From the NCBI RefSeq assembly GCF_900113665.1, contig NZ_FOQD01000001.1:1-64000 (forward strand): DNA of 64,000 nucleotides, read 5' to 3'. The position numbers and the translations under genes are program-made. The notes beneath the pieces were generated by a model. The model saw only the letters and a program-made list of their open reading frames with translations. It was not told where the DNA came from and did not search any database. Source of the stretch: Planctomicrobium piriforme. GTDB lineage: Bacteria > Planctomycetota > Planctomycetia > Planctomycetales > Planctomycetaceae. Within the stretch, counting starts at the first letter, position 1, and each line of letters opens with the position of its first letter. Positions 51,318-61,100 of this stretch are shown piece by piece.

Positions 51318-52871
51318 CTACCCGCGCGTCCACCGCACCCCTTCTTTGCCGTCCTCCACAACCACCTTCAGCTCGGTCAGCTTGTTGCGGATCTTGTCTG
51401 CGACGCCCCAGTTTTTGGTGGCTCGGGCTTCTTTGCGGATGTCGAGAATCAGGTCCATCAGGCCGTTGACGAACGCGTTGTCCGCGCCGGCGTTTTTCTG
51501 TTGCGGCTGGCGGAAGACTCCCACCACGTTCGAGAGTTCCTTGAACAGTGTCAGCAGGGTTGTGAGCTGAGCTTTTTGTTCCGGGCCGGCTTTCTCTTCC
51601 AGCTTGTGATGCGCGACGAAGCCGTTGATTGTCCGACGCAGTTCGAACAGCATGCCGATCGCACCGCCGGTGTTGAAGTCGTCGTCCATCGCTTCCCAGA
51701 AACGATCTCGGAGATCGGTGGCGGCTGCCTTCACTTCGTCAGGCAGAGCTGTCAGGTCGGTCGTCTCTGTGCGGGTGGCCGGCGATTTCAGTTCGTAGAA
51801 GCTGGACCCGAGGATGCGCTGTGCGGTTTCGAACATGCGGTAGAAGCCGTCCATCGCCTTGCCGGTGTTGGCAATGTTCTCCAGTGAGAAGTCGATGGGG
51901 CTGCGGTAGTGCGTACTCAGTAGAAAGAACCGCACCACTTCCGGCGGCTGATGGGCGAACACCGCCGTCTTGACCGATTCGGCGCCGGCCGAGCCAGCCA
52001 GCTTGCCGGCGATCTGGGCATCGTGATCGTGGGCCACGTCTCCCTGCTTGTTGTGCGCACCACCGACTTTTCCGGTGTTCTTGCCGGACTGCATCAGCCC
52101 GTTGTGCAGCCAGTATTTGACGAAGGTCTTACCGGAAGCCGATTCCGACTGGGCGAGTTCGTTCTCATGGTGCGGGAACATCAGATCGAGTCCACCGCCG
52201 TGAATATCGATCGAATCCCCCAGCAGCTTGCTGCTCATGGCCGAACATTCGATATGCCAGCCTGGCCGACCCGGTCCCCACGGACTGTCCCATGCCGGCT
52301 CGCCTGCCTTTGATGATTTCCACAGTGCGAAGTCCGCAGGATTCTGCTTGCGATCGTTTGCCTCGACTCGGGTGCCGGCGAGCATCTGTTCGACGCTTCG
52401 CCCGCTCAGCTTGCCATAGTCGGCATCGTGGGTGACGCTAAAGTAGACGTCTCCGTTGAGTTCGTAGGCTGACCCTTTGTCGATCAGTCCTTGAATCATC
52501 TCCTGCATCGCTCCGATGTAGTCGGTGGCGTAGGGGAAATGGTCGATGGTGTCGATGCCCATCAATTTGAGGTTGTCGAAGTAGTCTTCGGTCATCTGCT
52601 CGGCGAGCGCCTTGACCTCCATCCCCTTCTCTTTGGCTTTGTTGATGAGCTTGTCATCGACATCAGTGATGTTGACGACGAACGTCACCTTGTACCCGGA
52701 GTAGGTCAGGTACCGCTTGACGGTGTCAAAGATCACCGGACCGACCATGTGGCCGATGTGGGCAGGCTTGTAGACGGTCGGCCCGCAGAGATACATCGAC
52801 ACCTTGCCTGGCTCGATGGTTTTGAATTCGTCTTTGGTCTTGGTGAGGGTGCTGTAAACGCGAAGCGCCAT
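51318..52871 (-). CDS. cysS: Cysteinyl-tRNA synthetase with atypical KMSKS region
   Basis: At 517 residues the protein is slightly longer than the family mean. The HIGH motif is PAHIGHMVGPVIFD, preceded by the zinc-binding Cys in MYLCGPTVYKP. GWHIECSAMSSKLLGDSIDIHGGGLDLMFPHHENELAQSE carries the other zinc ligands (Cys and His residues). The usual MSKSLGN motif should lie before the C-terminal helical domain; instead there is SGKNTGKVGGAHNKQGD and a roughly 35-residue Ala/Gly-rich stretch, then PPEVVRFFLLSTHYRSPIDF as expected. The remainder is a normal anticodon-binding region. It charges tRNA-Cys. ATG 52871 is the family start. Confidence 0.93.
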   Translation of the reverse strand: MALRVYSTLTKTKDEFKTIEPGKVSMYLCGPTVYKPAHIGHMVGPVIFDTVKRYLTYSGYKVTFVVNITDVDDKLINKAKEKGMEVKALAEQMTEDYFDNLKLMGIDTIDHFPYATDYIGAMQEMIQGLIDKGSAYELNGDVYFSVTHDADYGKLSGRSVEQMLAGTRVEANDRKQNPADFALWKSSKAGEPAWDSPWGPGRPGWHIECSAMSSKLLGDSIDIHGGGLDLMFPHHENELAQSESASGKTFVKYWLHNGLMQSGKNTGKVGGAHNKQGDVAHDHDAQIAGKLAGSAGAESVKTAVFAHQPPEVVRFFLLSTHYRSPIDFSLENIANTGKAMDGFYRMFETAQRILGSSFYELKSPATRTETTDLTALPDEVKAAATDLRDRFWEAMDDDFNTGGAIGMLFELRRTINGFVAHHKLEEKAGPEQKAQLTTLLTLFKELSNVVGVFRQPQQKNAGADNAFVNGLMDLILDIRKEARATKNWGVADKIRNKLTELKVVVEDGKEGVRWTRG

Positions 52872-52933
52872 GTCCGTGTTGCCTTCCGTGCGACAATGAA
52901 ATCCGTTGTCTTGACTGTTCACTGATTCCAGAT

Positions 52934-53017
52934 TTTGAAACGCGGAGAGCGCTGAGGACGCAGAGGAATTGAAAATTCTGATTTCCTCAGCGATCTCTGC
53001 GCCCTCTGCGTTTCAAA
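52934..53017. repeat. Inverted 9-nt quasi-repeat element (CGCAGAGG type)
   Basis: The left arm (52934-52967) reads CGCGGAGAG, CGCTGAGGA, CGCAGAGGA. The right arm (52983-53017) reads CCTCAGCGA, TCTCTGCGC, CCTCTGCGT, then TTTCAAA. The arms are complementary around a 15-nt loop. It lies upstream of cysS. Confidence 0.88.
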
Positions 53018-53187
53018 TCTTCGGTGTTTTGCACCGAGCAGCCCGAGAGCTGTCAATCCGGGAAGATTAGCGACTTCCGGCCAGATGAGCCAAGAGAAGA
53101 GTGGGGGCGGGAGTTCAGGGGGCGCAGTGTTGCCGCGCCCGAATCTCAGATGGGCCTAAAAGCCTCCCGCCTCGGTCTGGCCGCGAC

Positions 53188-54171
53188 TCAGAACTCGCCG
53201 ACCACTTCGCCTCCGGCGCGGGTGCCGAGTGAGCGCCAGGTTGTCAGGTCGATGTTGTTCGACATGCTGCGGACGGAACCATCGGCCAGCAGGGTGCTGA
53301 CCAGGCCGACGTGCATGCTGCGAGTGTTGATCACCGCCCAGGTCGGATTCGTGGCGCTGCCGCCTTCAGTCTGGGAGACGTAGTCGGTATCGACGGTCGC
53401 GCCCGCTTCGACCGACGTGTTCTTGGCGTTCGGACCAAACGTCATGGTGAAGCTGAACTGCGGCGAGCGGCCTTCGACCCATTCCGTGTGAGCGCTGGTT
53501 TTGTAATCGCCGCCCAGCGTTGTCACGGTGTTCGGGCTGCTCGGCATGCCGGGATCGGTGGCGGGCGAACTTCCGGTCGCGGGACGACGGAACGGCTGAA
53601 ACGCCCGGACTTCTGACATCATGACGGTGTTGCTGGTGCCGTCGGTGAAGTTCTTGGTGGAGAACCGCGAGTTGGGGGCGAAGGCGCCGGTTCCCTGCTG
53701 GTTATTGGTCGGATTCCAGATGAACCACTGCCCGATGTTCGCGGCATAGGTGATCGGCCAGTGATTGCCGTTCGTGGTCATGTGATCTTCGACTTCACTG
53801 GGACAGATGAAGACCGGCACGCGGACCTTGGAAACGGCAGTCTGCGAACCGTACGGCAGGCTGAAGTCGATCAGATTCGAGAGATTCGCCTGTTCGAGAT
53901 AGGGGAGGATGCGGGCTTGCGGGGAGAACGGGCCGCCTGAAGCGACTTCGTTGATGCGGAATGTTCCACCGGGCGGAAACACAGTGAAGGTGTCGAGATA
54001 GTTGTGCATCCCGAGACCAAGCTGTTTCAGGTTGTTTTTGCACTGCGAGCGGCGGGCCGCTTCACGGGCCTGCTGAACTGCGGGGAGCAGCAGCGCAATC
54101 AGAATGGCGATGATCGCAATGACAACCAGCAGTTCGATGAGCGTGAAGCCAGACTTTTTCGTGCGGAGCAT
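53188..54171 (-). CDS. DUF1559 protein with prepilin-like leader
   Basis: The 327-residue product has the classical type IV prepilin-like leader KKSGFTLIELLVVIAIIA (Gly before Phe is the processing site), followed by AREAARRSQCKNNLKQLG and YLDTFTVFPPGG. Late motifs are FTDGTSNTVMMSEVRA and VSTLLADGSVRSMSNNI, both typical. Planctomycetes encode many of these secreted proteins with a GspG-like N-terminus. Function is unproven. Divergent to the hemP gene. Confidence 0.92.
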   Translation of the reverse strand: MLRTKKSGFTLIELLVVIAIIAILIALLLPAVQQAREAARRSQCKNNLKQLGLGMHNYLDTFTVFPPGGTFRINEVASGGPFSPQARILPYLEQANLSNLIDFSLPYGSQTAVSKVRVPVFICPSEVEDHMTTNGNHWPITYAANIGQWFIWNPTNNQQGTGAFAPNSRFSTKNFTDGTSNTVMMSEVRAFQPFRRPATGSSPATDPGMPSSPNTVTTLGGDYKTSAHTEWVEGRSPQFSFTMTFGPNAKNTSVEAGATVDTDYVSQTEGGSATNPTWAVINTRSMHVGLVSTLLADGSVRSMSNNIDLTTWRSLGTRAGGEVVGEF

Positions 54172-54450
54172 TGTGGGGCCCTGACAAGAATTGGGTGTGC
54201 CGATGACGACAAGCCCTCTCGAATGGCTGGCGGCTCTCTCGTGGAGAGTTCTGGCTGGCTGGTGAGATGGCGGGAATGCTTGTTGGGACTGAGTCTCAAA
54301 AGCAGAAGGATATTAAGACAACTTTCTTGAGGAACACAAGTGGACGAAGGCGATCGGTTCAAATCATCCCGAATTCGAGAGATCCTTCGTCCCGGATCGA
54401 CCCCGCCCTCTTGATTCGCAGCAACGCCATAGACCAACGGGCCAAACTGA

Positions 54451-54480
54451 TTGACATTGAGTCTCAATTTCATCTACATT
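54451..54480 (+). promoter_or_regulatory. hemP promoter with operator-like palindrome
   Basis: TTGACA at 54451-54456 and TACATT at 54475-54480 are spaced by 18 bases. The exact palindrome ATTGAG-T-CTCAAT (54456-54468) lies between the two boxes, where a repressor would block polymerase. It resembles the half-sites of Fur boxes. The gene downstream is the iron/haem-related hemP, which supports iron control. Confidence 0.6.
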
Positions 54481-54526
54481 GAGGCTGTCGGTCCTGGAAA
54501 ACAACGCAAACTGCGAGCAAGCTGCC

Positions 54527-54721
54527 GTGACACTCCCACAACCTGCGACTCCCAATCCTTCCGACGCGCCCCCTGTCCCCTGCTGCAAAGAGGGGAGCCA
54601 GACGCCTGTCCTCGATTCAACCCAGCTTTTTCAGGGGAACAGAGAGATTTCAATTCGTCACGGGGAGGAAACGTACCGGCTTCGCCTGACCAAGAGCGGC
54701 AAGCTTATTCTCCATAAATAG
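54527..54721 (+). CDS. hemP: Hemin uptake protein HemP
   Basis: A 64-residue protein whose final 35 residues match HemP/HmuP: STQLFQGNREISIRHGEETY then RLRLTKSGKLILHK. The family is linked to haem uptake and its regulation in several proteobacteria and is common next to Fur-controlled genes. GTG 54527 is chosen because the promoter-like boxes end at 54480, which excludes the TTG at 54479; the 28 residues before the conserved part are variable. It precedes nadE by 110 bases on the same strand. No haem receptor gene lies in this window. Confidence 0.8.
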   Translation: MTLPQPATPNPSDAPPVPCCKEGSQTPVLDSTQLFQGNREISIRHGEETYRLRLTKSGKLILHK

Positions 54722-54831
54722 AACGTCTGCGGGCGAATTCCCCGCCGGTCTCCTGCGGCGGCTGCGACTTCGTTTATCATGCAACCGGACGCTGTCCTTC
54801 CCTGGCTACCGCACCTGTTGCTGATGACGAC

Positions 54832-56505
54832 ATGAAGATCGCCCTTGCCCAGCTCAACCCCACCGTCGGCGACCTGGCCGGCAACAGCCGCCTGATCCGC
54901 CAGGCCGTTCAGCAGGCCCGTGCCGCCGGCGCGAAACTGCTGGTCACGCCGGAACTCGCCGTCAGCGGGTATCCCCCCAAAGACCTGCTGCATCGCGCCG
55001 GCTTCGTCGCAGCCTGCCAACTGGCAGTCCAGCGCCTGGCGGAACTGACCGACGATGAATTCGGCATCCTCGTCGGGCATCCTGGGACGCTGCCGTCCAG
55101 TCCCGACCTCGTGACGAACTCCGCCAGCCTGCTGCATCGCGGCCTGGTGGCTGACACGGTCCACAAGATCCTGCTCCCCAATTACGATGTCTTCGACGAG
55201 AAGCGGTACTTCGTTCCCGGCCCTGCTCCGCACCCCATCGAATTCAATGGCCTGCGACTGGGTGTACATGTCTGCGAAGACGCCTGGTGGGGAGAACCAG
55301 AGACCTTCTATCACTACTTCCCTGGGCACACTCCCGATCCGGTCGCCCTCCTCGCCGAACAAGGGGTCGACCTGTTCATCAACCTCTCGGCCAGTCCTTA
55401 TGAAACCGGCAAGGTGCTTCGTCGACATGCCTTGATCCGTCGACATGTGGAACGGCATCGCCGCCCATTCATATTTGTGAATCAAACCGGCGGTAACGAC
55501 GATCTCGTGTTCGACGGTAACAGCTTTGCCGCGAACGCGCAGGGAGAACTCGTGCTGGCGGCAGCCGGATTCCAGCCCGACTTTCAGATCATCGAACCAG
55601 CCGCACTCCCCTCAACGATGCCAGCGCCGACTCTGCGTCGCGAGCAGCAATTGCTCGATGCCCTTTCTCTGGGGCTGGGAGATTACATCCGCAAATGTGG
55701 GTTCACCGACTGTGTGCTGGGGCTCTCCGGCGGGATCGACAGTGCGCTTGCCGCCTGTATTGCCGCCAGGGCGGTTGGTCCCAAGCATGTCCACGGGCTG
55801 TTGATGCCCAGCCGGCACAGCAGCGATCACAGTCTTGCCGATGCCCAGGCGCTCGCGGAAAATCTCGGGATGGACTGGGCGATTGTGCCGATCGATGAAG
55901 TGCATCGCGCGTATGAAGGGCTGCCGCAGGTCGACTTCGATCTTTCATCTCAACCGGGCGGCCTGGCCGATCAGAATCTTCAAGCCCGCATCCGCGGCGC
56001 GATCGTGATGACCCGTAGTAATCGCCACAACTGGCTTGCCCTGGCGACCGGGAACAAAAGCGAACTCGCCGTGGGCTACTGCACGCTGTACGGCGACATG
56101 TGCGGCGGCTTCGCCGTCCTCAGTGATCTCTACAAACGGGACGTCTACGCCCTGTCGGAATATGTGAATGAGGCGGCGGGTCGCGAGATCATTCCGGTCA
56201 ACGTGATTCAGAAGCCCCCCAGCGCCGAACTGGCTCCGAATCAGTTCGATCAGGACACTCTCCCCCCCTACCCTCTACTCGACAGCATTTTGCACGGGTT
56301 GATCGACGAACAACGTTCGCCGGCCGAACTCGCCCGCGAATACCCTGTCGAGACGGTGCTGTGGGTGGTGAAACGGTTGGACCGCAACGAGTTCAAACGC
56401 CGGCAGATGCCGCCCGGCATCAAGCTCTCGCAACGGGCCTTTGGAACAGGCCGCAGAATGCCGATGGCAGCTCGCGGCTTCACCGGGATCGATGACCAGC
56501 CGTAG
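54832..56505 (+). CDS. nadE: Glutamine-dependent NAD+ synthase
   Basis: The 557-residue protein fuses an N-terminal nitrilase-type glutaminase (1-260) with a C-terminal ATP-PPase NAD synthetase. The glutaminase triad is Glu in VTPELAVSGYPPKDL (near 42), Lys in VHKILLPNYDVFDEKRYF (near 112) and Cys in GVHVCEDAWW (near 148). The synthetase P-loop is LGLSGGIDSALAACIAARA (near 298), followed by TRSNRHNWLALATGNKSELAVGY and NEFKRRQMPPGIKLSQRAFG. The protein converts nicotinate adenine dinucleotide to NAD+ using glutamine ammonia. Both domains are complete. Start and length fit the long bacterial form. Confidence 0.95.
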   Translation: MKIALAQLNPTVGDLAGNSRLIRQAVQQARAAGAKLLVTPELAVSGYPPKDLLHRAGFVAACQLAVQRLAELTDDEFGILVGHPGTLPSSPDLVTNSASLLHRGLVADTVHKILLPNYDVFDEKRYFVPGPAPHPIEFNGLRLGVHVCEDAWWGEPETFYHYFPGHTPDPVALLAEQGVDLFINLSASPYETGKVLRRHALIRRHVERHRRPFIFVNQTGGNDDLVFDGNSFAANAQGELVLAAAGFQPDFQIIEPAALPSTMPAPTLRREQQLLDALSLGLGDYIRKCGFTDCVLGLSGGIDSALAACIAARAVGPKHVHGLLMPSRHSSDHSLADAQALAENLGMDWAIVPIDEVHRAYEGLPQVDFDLSSQPGGLADQNLQARIRGAIVMTRSNRHNWLALATGNKSELAVGYCTLYGDMCGGFAVLSDLYKRDVYALSEYVNEAAGREIIPVNVIQKPPSAELAPNQFDQDTLPPYPLLDSILHGLIDEQRSPAELAREYPVETVLWVVKRLDRNEFKRRQMPPGIKLSQRAFGTGRRMPMAARGFTGIDDQP

Positions 56506-56523
56506 TCATGAATTGCAGAAAAT

Positions 56524-56709
56524 AGAAACGCAGAGGTCGCGGAGAGAGCGGAGGAAAGACGGAGTTCGAACGTTATGACTAGCGGCCACAACTGAATCGA
56601 TCAGAAGTCTCACGCCAAGCCGCGAAGGCGCAAAGAACGCACATCAACTTCTTATTCGAGTCCCCTCTAAAAAAATCCTCTGCGTCCTCAGCGATCTCTG
56701 CGTTTCAAA
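56524..56709. repeat. Inverted 9-nt quasi-repeat element (CGCAGAGG type), with a second unit type
   Basis: The left arm (56524-56556) reads CGCAGAGGT, CGCGGAGAG, AGCGGAGGA. The right arm (56676-56709) reads CCTCTGCGT, CCTCAGCGA, TCTCTGCGT, TTCAAA. A different set, CACGCCAAG, CCGCGAAGG, CGCAAAGAA, lies between them at 56609-56640. The element follows nadE. Confidence 0.85.
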
Positions 56710-56743
56710 ATCTCCCGTCTAACAATCCTTGATCCCGCATCAC

Positions 56744-57727
56744 ATGAATGACGACACGCCGCCGACCGTTGAGCCTCGACGAGAACTTCGCTTTCGCGTG
56801 CTGGCCGAACTGGCGGCGTTCGGTAGCGGAGTGCTGTTGTTCATCCTGGTGCTGTCATGGGGAGCCCGCTGGCACTGGCGGTTTGAGTTACTGACGCACT
56901 TCCAGTTGCAGTATCTGATTGCCGCCGCCCTGCTCTGTCTGTTGCTGGTGCTGCTGCGACGTTTTCGACGGGCGATCATTCCCGGCGTTGTCCTACTCAT
57001 CACGCTGGCTCGGATCGCGCCGCTGTATTGGCCGGCCACGGTTCGCGCTGACGCGTCTGCCCCTGCCGTGTCGCTGGTGCTTGCCAATGTGAACTTCCGC
57101 AACCATCAGGTGATTCCGTTCATCGATTGGCTGCGACACGAACAGCCTGACATCGTGGTCATCAACGAACTGACCGACAACTGGCTCATCGCCATGCAGG
57201 CCTTGCAGACGATCTATCCTCATAAAGTGGTCGAGTCGCGGACCGACCCCTTCGGCATTGGCGTTTACAGCCGGATCCCGATCGAGGAATCGACGGTCAT
57301 CGCTGCTGCACATTCTGGCTTCCCCAGTATCAAGGCACTGTTTCAGATTGATGGGAAACAGTTCACCGTGCTGGCGACTCACCCGAATCCTCCCATGGGG
57401 GAACGAGCTGCCGAGTGGCGGAATCAGCAGATGCAGGACTTGGGCGACATCGCCGCCGCAGTCGACGGGCCAGTCATTCTGGCGGGCGATCTCAACTGCA
57501 GCCCTTGGTCTCCCTACTTTCACGATCTTCTGAAACTCGCCCAACTGCGTAATGGCGCCAGCGGATTCGGGCTGCAACTCTCATGGCCGACGAAATTCCC
57601 CTCGCCGCTGCGAATCCCGATCGATCACACGCTGGTCTCGGAAGAATTCGAGGTCACAAACCGCCGGATCGGCCCCCACATCGGCTCGGACCATTTGCCG
57701 GTGAGAGTCGATCTGAAGCTGAAATGA
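56744..57727 (+). CDS. Endonuclease/exonuclease/phosphatase family protein with membrane anchor
   Basis: About 327 residues. Three hydrophobic segments at about 22-40, 52-72 and 78-92 are followed by the soluble EEP domain: LVLANVNFRNHQVI, QPDIVVINELTDNW with catalytic Glu, FGIGVYSRIPIEES, VLATHPNPPMGE, GPVILAGDLNCSPWSPYF with catalytic Asp and Asn, and the closing SDHLPVRVDL with His. It probably acts outside the cytoplasm, like the secreted YafD-type members; the substrate could be a phospholipid headgroup or nucleic acid. ATG 56744 is used; a TTG at 56729 is less likely. It follows a repeat hairpin after nadE. Confidence 0.87.
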   Translation: MNDDTPPTVEPRRELRFRVLAELAAFGSGVLLFILVLSWGARWHWRFELLTHFQLQYLIAAALLCLLLVLLRRFRRAIIPGVVLLITLARIAPLYWPATVRADASAPAVSLVLANVNFRNHQVIPFIDWLRHEQPDIVVINELTDNWLIAMQALQTIYPHKVVESRTDPFGIGVYSRIPIEESTVIAAAHSGFPSIKALFQIDGKQFTVLATHPNPPMGERAAEWRNQQMQDLGDIAAAVDGPVILAGDLNCSPWSPYFHDLLKLAQLRNGASGFGLQLSWPTKFPSPLRIPIDHTLVSEEFEVTNRRIGPHIGSDHLPVRVDLKLK

Positions 57728-58118
57728 CAGCGGTCCTTTCTCGTCAGGGATCAGCTTGAGCGCCCTGAGTCGACGAAGAAGTGCGAATTTGCTGTGACTC
57801 GGTCAGGACGGAATGCCGTCGCCTGAAAGCCTGGGACGACTGCATGCTGGAATGGCCGACGATCTGAGCAGCTTCTTTGTGTGCGGCGGCGGGAGATTTT
57901 CGCAGCTGTTCCAAGCTCGCATTTGAAGCCAACGGACAGGTATTCTCTACGTTCAAATCTTGTCCGACCGTCGATTTCCACGAGTGAGAGTTCTATCTCT
58001 CTCAGCAGTCGAACCCGCACAACATGCATTCTGAATCTTCAGGTTCACGGTGAAGGCATCGCCGCTCTCAATTCCAGGGGCTGCGGTTAATGCTCTGTTA
58101 ACTCAGAATCGAGCTCAA
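57728..58118. other. Intergenic region before the giant cytochrome gene
   Basis: About 390 bp without a supportable gene. One frame on the minus strand (to about 57956) has unlikely composition. No terminator or repeat was found, though the EEP gene should end here. Confidence 0.5.
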
Positions 58119-61100
58119 ATGTCCATTACTCACCCGCTTCGTCGTTGTCTTGTGGCTCTGGCGGCGATCGTTGCTCTGGTGTTCGCTGGTTCTGCGACGG
58201 CGGGCGACCTGAAACTGCTCTTCCTGGGCGACAATGGGCCGCACCGGCCCGCCGATCGTTTCGAGCAACTGGCTCCTGTGCTCGAGCAAAGGGGGATTCA
58301 AATTGTTTACACGGACGATGTCGGCAAGTTGAATGCCGGGGTTCTGAATCAATTCGACGGGCTGATTCTTTACGCCAACATCGACAAAATTGAGCCGGCC
58401 GCTGCGGAGGCCTTGCTCGAATATGTGTCGTCCGGTCGCGGCTTCATCCCGCTCCACTGCGCGAGCTTCTGCTTCCGGAATTCCCCGGACGTCGTGGCTC
58501 TGATCGGCGCACAATTCAAGACGCACGGAATCGGTCCAATCAATACGCAGGTCGTCGAACCTCGACATCCGGTCATGCAGGAGTTTGGCGGGTTCAGAAG
58601 TATTGACGAGTCTTATGTCCACACATTGCACAACGAAAAGAACCGTATTGTTCTCGAATATCGCGTCGGACATCCCCAAGCAGACGGGAACCAGCGCGAG
58701 CCATGGACCTGGGTGCGGACGCATGGACAGGGACGCGTCTTCTACACCGCCTGGGGCCACGACGAGCGAACCTGGAGTCATCCCGGATTTCAGAATCTTG
58801 TCGAGCGCGGCATCCGCTGGAGCTGTGGACAGGATCCTCGGTCTGCCGGTCCCGTTCAGGACGCGGGCCGCTTTGCTGTTCCCGAGATGACATCGGTTCC
58901 CGCCAACCTCAAGCCGTTTGAATACGTCGACGTGGGCCAGAAGATCCCATTCTATACCGCGGGGCGAAGCTGGGGCGCTCAAGAAACGCCGCGTAACATG
59001 ATGCAGAAGCCGCTGCCGCCTGAAGATTCACGGCAGCATTTTGTGACGCCGGTCAACTTGGAAGTGCAGTTGTTTGTCTCTGAGGAGAATCTCGAAGGCA
59101 AGCCGATCGCCATGAACTGGGACGAGCGCGGTCGCCTGTGGATTTGTGAGACCATCGATTATCCCAACGAGCTGCAGGCGCCTCCTGCCGGTCATGACCG
59201 GATTCGGATCTGTGAAGACGCTGACGGTGACGGAAAGGCCGACAGGTTCACGCTCTTTGCCGATCACCTCAGTATTCCGACGGCTCTCGTTTTCGCCCGC
59301 GGAGGCGTTGTCGTCCATCACGGGACGCAAACGCTGTTCTTGAAAGACGCCGACGGAGACGACCGGGCAGATGTTCGTACGGTCCTCATCTCGAATTGGA
59401 CGCTCGGAGACACGCACGGAGGTGTGAGCAACTTGCGCTGCGGCCTCGACAACTGGATCTGGGGGATGCAGGGGTACAATCAATCTTCACCTGTGGTGAA
59501 TGGGCAGCAACAGCAATCTTTTCGGCAGGGTTTCTTCCGCTTCAAGCTCGACAATGCCGACCCGCCTCAGGTCGCGGAGCTCGAGTTTGTCCGTTCGACT
59601 GACAATAACACCTGGGGGTTGGGAATCAGCGAGGAAGGGCTGATCTTCGGATCGACTGCGAACCACAATCCAAGCGTGTTCATGCCCATACCCAACCGTT
59701 ATTACGAACGGGTCCGGAACTGGTCACCTCCGCAACTTGGCTCCATTGCCGACACCTTCCTGTTCCAGGCAGTGACCGACAAAATCCGTCAGGTGGACAA
59801 TCATGGCGGATACACCGCAGGCGCGGGGCATGCCCTCTACACCGCTCGAAGTTATCCCGAGACGTGGTGGAACAAAACGGCTTTCGTCTGCGAACCGACA
59901 GGCCATCTGGTCGGGACGTTTGTATTGCAGCGGGACGGCGCCGCGTATCACTCATCCAGTCCGTGCAATCTTCTGGCAAGCGACGACGAATGGTCGGCGC
60001 CGGTTGTCGCCGAGGTCGGTCCAGATGGGCAAGTCTGGGTCATCGACTGGTATAACTATATTGTCCAGCACAATCCGACGCCGGAAGGTTTCACGACAGG
60101 CAAGGGGAAAGCGTATGAATCGGATCTCCGTGACAAAAAGCACGGCCGCATCTACCGTGTCGTAAACAAAGCGGCCAGTCCGGACGTCTCAAACGGAGTG
60201 AAGCTCGATTCCAGTCGAGTCCCAGAAATCGTTGCCGCGTTGTCCCATCCCTCGATGGTCTGCCGATTGCATGCACAGCGCTTGCTCATTGAGCGCGGCA
60301 AGCTCGACGTCGTGCCGCAATTGATCAAGCTCGTGCAGAATCCGTCAACCGACGCAATTGGCCTCAATGTCGGCGCTATTCATGCCCTCTGGACATTGCA
60401 AGGACTTGGCGAGTTGAATCGTTCTGAAGGTCCGTCATTCGCTGCTGTTGCCGTTGCGCTCAAGCATCCCTCGGCGGGCGTTCGCCGCAACGCATTTCAG
60501 GTCCTCCCGCCCGGCGAAGCGTCGACGCGGCTGGTACTCGATAGCGATGTTGCCCAGGAACAGGACGCCCAGGCACAGTTGGCGGCGATTCTGGCTCTGT
60601 CGGACATGCCCGAAAGCACGCAGGCAGGAACTTTCCTGGCGACGTTAGCGCAGGATCCCAAGATGCTTGATGATCGCTGGCTGCCGGACGCGCTCACGAG
60701 CGCAGCGGCCGTTCACGCACGTGGATTTCTGATCGGCCTGGCCCACAAGTCAGCCGCATCGCCGCCTGACATGGACGCTCCGTTGCTGGACAAAACGTTG
60801 AAGATCGCAAATGTGGTTTGTGAGCACCTGTCGGGCTCCCGGCCGTCTGCGGAAACACTTCAGTCGTTGTTCGCTCCGATGGCCGCGGCGGACCCGCAAT
60901 TGCTGGCGTCAATGCTGGACGGAATGTCCGCCGGCTGGCCCCGAGACCATGCCGTTCAATTGAACCCGCAAGCGGATGCCCTGCTGATTTCGCTGCTGGA
61001 TCGAGTCCCTGCCCGGAACAAGGCTCAACTGGTCAAACTTTCCTCGCGCTGGGGAAGCGTGGCGCTGCAGCAACGAGTGGAAACTGTGCTCGCCTCACTC

